Shown here: positions 49,507-51,801 of the stretch, piece by piece
How positions within the stretch are numbered: position 1 is the stretch's first letter
How the letters are laid out: every line of letters starts with the position of its first letter
Source: an uncultured Eubacteriales bacterium
Lineage (GTDB): Bacteria; Bacillota; Clostridia; Christensenellales; Aristaeellaceae
Assembly (NCBI GenBank): GCA_900318145.1
Contig: ONJM01000019.1
Span: 1-51,801 of the forward strand
DNA length: 51,801 nucleotides
Reading direction: 5' to 3'
Translations under genes and position numbers: made by a program
The notes under the pieces: generated by a model
What the model was told of the DNA's origin: nothing
What the model saw: only the letters and a program-made list of their open reading frames with translations
The model's database searches: none

Positions 49507-50087
49507 GCTTTCTTCCCCTCCTTTCCTTTGCCGTTCTTGCGGTTTTTCAGAATGGAGACGGTCAGACCCGTGACGCCGGCCAGAATGACCAGCACCGCGG
49601 CGGGAATTTTCACCGGCAGCAGGCCGGAGAAAGCGCTCAGTGAAAAGATTACAAGATACAGAACCAGGGTGAAAGGATCCACAACCGAGGTTTTCCACAG
49701 CCGAAGCACCGCCTGCAGGATGAGGACGCAGACGCAGACCCGGATACCGGCGAAAGCGTGCTGCACCACTTCCAGTTCGGCAAAGTTCCGCAGGAAGGCG
49801 GCAATGATCAGAATAATAATGATCGGCCCGGTAAGAAATCCTGCTGCCGCGGTGAAGGCGCCGGCGACGCCTTTGCGTTTCTGCCCGATGAATGTGGATA
49901 CGTTCAGGGCGATGACGCCGGGGGTGCACTGACCGACGGAGAAATAATCCCGCAGCTCCTCCAGCGTGGTCCAGCCCCGCTTGTCCGCCAGCTCCCGTTC
50001 CAGCAGGGGCAGCATGGCGTATCCGCCGCCGAAATTGACGCACCCGATCTTCAGATACGTCCAGTAAAGCTCCCACAGTTCTTTCAT
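49503..50087 (-). CDS. Chromate transporter family protein, first half-size subunit
   Basis: A 194-residue membrane protein of the CHR family with the motif YLKIGCVNFGGGYAMLPLLERE at the N-terminus, then VGQCTPGVIALNVSTFIGQ and several hydrophobic segments (FLTGPIIIILIIAAFL, LVLYLVIFSLSAFSGLLPV). The C-terminus is lysine-rich (KNRKNGKGKEGKKA). It is the first gene of the pair; both halves have the same layout and are expected to sit in opposite directions in the membrane, as known for paired short CHR proteins. The ATG at 50087 follows CGGAGGTACC. A TGATAGAAT near 50119-50127 on the minus strand may be its -10 region. Confidence 0.92.
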   Translation of the reverse strand: MKELWELYWTYLKIGCVNFGGGYAMLPLLERELADKRGWTTLEELRDYFSVGQCTPGVIALNVSTFIGQKRKGVAGAFTAAAGFLTGPIIIILIIAAFLRNFAELEVVQHAFAGIRVCVCVLILQAVLRLWKTSVVDPFTLVLYLVIFSLSAFSGLLPVKIPAAVLVILAGVTGLTVSILKNRKNGKGKEGKKA

Positions 50088-50172
50088 AAAGGTACCTCCG
50101 GTTGTCAGTCAGGTTCTTCGTTTATTCTATCAGAAGCCGGGCCGGAAGAAAACAAGCCGGCGGATTCCGAGG

Positions 50173-51525
50173 TTATTCTTTTCCCGCCGGTTCAAGCAGC
50201 GCCACCGTCTCGATACCGGAAGTCCAGCAGAACATATCCACCGGCTGCGCCCGGACGGTCCGGTAGCCTGCCTCCAGGAACAGTGCCGCGTCCCGGGCCA
50301 GCGTGGCCGGATTGCAGGATACATACACGACCCGGGAAGGATTGGCTTCCGCGACGGCGCGGATAACGGCGGGCTCCAGCCCTTTCCGCGGCGGATCCAC
50401 GAACACCGCGTCGCACCGGAGACCGTCCCGGACCAGCCGGGGCAGGAGGATTTCCGCGGGACCGGCATGGAAAACCGTATTGCGGATACCGTTGCGTTCC
50501 GCGTTTCTGCGGGCGTTTTCCACGGCCGCCGGGACGATTTCAATACCGGCAGCGGAGGCACAGTGTCGCGCCGCGGCCAGGGTGATGGTTCCGGCGCCGC
50601 AGTAAACATCGCATACCGTTTCGTGGGACTGCAGGTTCGCGAACTGCAGGGCGGTATCGTAAAGCTTCTCTGTCTGCGCGGGATTTACCTGAAAAAAGGA
50701 AGCGGGAGAAAGCTCAAACCGGAGTCCGCAGAGAGTGTCCGGAAGTGTTTCCCTTCCATATATAAGATGAAAGTATCCGGAAAGAATCACATTGGTTCGT
50801 TCCTTGTTTTCATTCAGCCACAGGCTCTCAGTGCCCAGACGCTTCAGCGCGGACGCCAGCTCTTCCGCGTGGGGAAGGCGGCTGCCGTTGGCGGCCACGG
50901 TAACCATACTCTTTCCTTCCCGGTTCACGCGGATCACCAGATGGCGGATCAGCCCTGTATGAGTGTCTTCCCGGTACGGTTCCATCCGGAAGGATTTCAT
51001 CCAGTTCAGGAAACAGCGCGCGATTTCCCCGGCGGGGGGCATGGCGTTGGGGCATTGCGCCGCCGGAATAACAGCGTGGGAGCGCGGCGCGTAGAACCCC
51101 AGGACCGGATCGGTGGTGGATCCGCCGCATGGCAGGGAGGTTTTGTTCCGGTAGGACAGAGGATTTTCCATTCCCAGCACCGGCGGGATTTCCAGCCGGA
51201 TTCCCCCGATGCGCTCAAAACAGTCCTGTACCTGCAGGCGTTTTCCCTCAAGCGTGGCTGCATAGTTCATATGGCGGCAGGTACATCCGCCGCAGCGGGG
51301 ATATACGGGACAGCCCGGATCACGGCGTTCGGGAGACGGAACAGCCGGCGGTGCTTCCATCCGACCGAAAGCGTAGCGCTTTTCCGTTTTCACGATGCGG
51401 ACGTCCGCTTCCTCCCCGGGAAGCATGCCCGGAACGAAAACAGGTACGCCGTTCAGGCGGCAGATGCCTTCCATATCCGCGCCCAGTTTTTCCGCAGTGA
51501 GCCGGAAGATTTCGTTTTTCTGCAT
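50173..51525 (-). CDS. rlmD: 23S rRNA (uracil-5-)-methyltransferase, RlmD/RlmCD-like
   Basis: A 450-residue SAM-dependent methyltransferase of the TrmA/RumA family that methylates uridine in 23S rRNA. The N-terminal TRAM domain (1-55) is followed by an iron-sulfur cluster motif (CPVYPRCGGCTCRHM, Cys about 72-81), the SAM-binding VCDVYCGAGTITLAAARH, AVFVDPPRKGLE and the catalytic cysteine of VYVSCNPATLARD. Bacillota enzymes of this type may modify both U747 and U1939, so RlmCD is equally possible; tRNA targets are less likely. The ATG at 51525 follows AAGGAGACGG. It is a single-gene unit whose promoter region is shared with the rRNA leader area. Confidence 0.92.
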   Translation of the reverse strand: MQKNEIFRLTAEKLGADMEGICRLNGVPVFVPGMLPGEEADVRIVKTEKRYAFGRMEAPPAVPSPERRDPGCPVYPRCGGCTCRHMNYAATLEGKRLQVQDCFERIGGIRLEIPPVLGMENPLSYRNKTSLPCGGSTTDPVLGFYAPRSHAVIPAAQCPNAMPPAGEIARCFLNWMKSFRMEPYREDTHTGLIRHLVIRVNREGKSMVTVAANGSRLPHAEELASALKRLGTESLWLNENKERTNVILSGYFHLIYGRETLPDTLCGLRFELSPASFFQVNPAQTEKLYDTALQFANLQSHETVCDVYCGAGTITLAAARHCASAAGIEIVPAAVENARRNAERNGIRNTVFHAGPAEILLPRLVRDGLRCDAVFVDPPRKGLEPAVIRAVAEANPSRVVYVSCNPATLARDAALFLEAGYRTVRAQPVDMFCWTSGIETVALLEPAGKE

Positions 51526-51713
51526 GTTCCGTCTCCTTTTTTTGCGTTTTCAAAATTTCTTTACGCATGATTGTAGCAGAGGCCGGTGGAAAAGTCCACT
51601 AAATATAGAGCATATGAAATGGTATGCAGCGCTACATGTTGGGAGAACGTCGGAAGCCATGAAAAACACGAACATTCGGGCATTTTTCGTCAAAAAATTC
51701 CGCAAAAAAAAGC
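51526..51713. other. Intergenic region upstream of the rRNA promoter
   Basis: No gene seen. The part next to the promoter (about 51690-51712) has A tracts (CAAAAAATT, GCAAAAAAAAGC) typical of an UP element that recruits the RNA polymerase alpha subunit. Confidence 0.55.
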
Positions 51714-51742
51714 TTGACAAAGGGGGGAGGGTTTGGTATATT
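51714..51742 (+). promoter_or_regulatory. Strong promoter, probably of an rRNA operon
   Basis: Perfect TTGACA (51714-51719), 17-base spacer, TATATT (51737-51742) with TGG ahead (extended -10), and an A-rich UP-like element upstream. This is the best promoter in the window. Confidence 0.88.
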
Positions 51743-51748
51743 AGTCAA

Positions 51749-51801
51749 GCTCGCCTGCGGGGGACCGCGGAAGAGCGAAGCGAACCTTGAAAACGATACA
51801 G
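51749..51801 (+). other. Start of an rRNA operon leader (cut by the window end)
   Basis: The sequence after the promoter ends in GAACCTTGAAAACGATACAG, the type of leader found just upstream of 16S rRNA in Bacillota (CTTTGAAAACTGAACA and variants). GCGGGGGACCGC forms a small hairpin. The 16S gene itself would begin past the window edge. Confidence 0.7.

Noticed and set aside
48943-50076. Single 377-residue chromate transporter
   Set aside because: The N-terminal part of that frame reads the partner gene out of frame. Two overlapping half-size genes fit the family and ribosome binding sites better.

Overview
The window is a gene-dense stretch from a low-copy, Gram-positive-type chromosome, most likely a Clostridia member of the Bacillota (possibly a gut or rumen Christensenellales/Aristaeella-like lineage; this last step is inference). 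Grounds: AGGAGG-type ribosome binding sites before nearly every gene, TTGACA-17-TATAAT type promoters, RNase Y, RadA next to a YacL-like PIN/TRAM protein, AddA, a BmrCD-like ABC exporter, and several secreted proteins with long Pro/Thr linkers. No phage, insertion sequence, CRISPR array or tRNA was seen.

Layout. 1-2400: a PIN/RelB-like toxin-antitoxin pair, a candidate structured RNA (RNA-B) and a secreted protein of unknown function. 2400-8773: a secreted putative glycan-binding protein, then a leftward run of tdk, an orphan PEP mutase fused to a nucleotidyltransferase domain, asnS and a secreted repeat protein. 8880-9103: a second candidate structured RNA (RNA-A), alike in its core to RNA-B, ahead of rny. 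10774-16313: a second secreted repeat protein, then a zinc-ribbon/TM/TPR-like protein coupled to a membrane acyltransferase. 16324-25005: an AraC regulator, leuS, a secreted SH3-repeat protein, radA and a PIN/TRAM membrane protein. 25104-34173: a heterodimeric ABC exporter, gapA, an L-fucose-isomerase-like protein, a phosphodiesterase-like enzyme and a metallo-beta-lactamase-fold hydrolase.

34190-40540 is the replication-origin neighbourhood. dnaN, recF and addA are transcribed leftward away from an intergenic region (40183-40539) that has an AT-rich tract, TAG triplets, a G run and several DnaA boxes, the layout of a bacterial oriC. Two perfect parS sites lie 0.8 kb apart, one inside addA, and a further tandem pair of perfect DnaA boxes lies beyond addA. 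The dnaA gene itself is not in the window. The origin assignment fits the right end, where a very strong promoter and leader of an rRNA operon point away from the origin.

40540-51801: pgsA and rimO (overlapping), polA, a small stand-alone FakA-like domain, an XRE/S24-like regulator, a DUF1015 protein, a secreted PIG-L deacetylase, a two-gene chromate-transporter pair, a 23S rRNA uracil methyltransferase and the rRNA leader.

The strongest candidates for something undescribed are the RNA-A/RNA-B pair, which share a 17-nt near-identical segment, a pairing core and matching promoter placement, and the origin layout without an adjacent dnaA. All calls come from reading the sequence; no database search was run.
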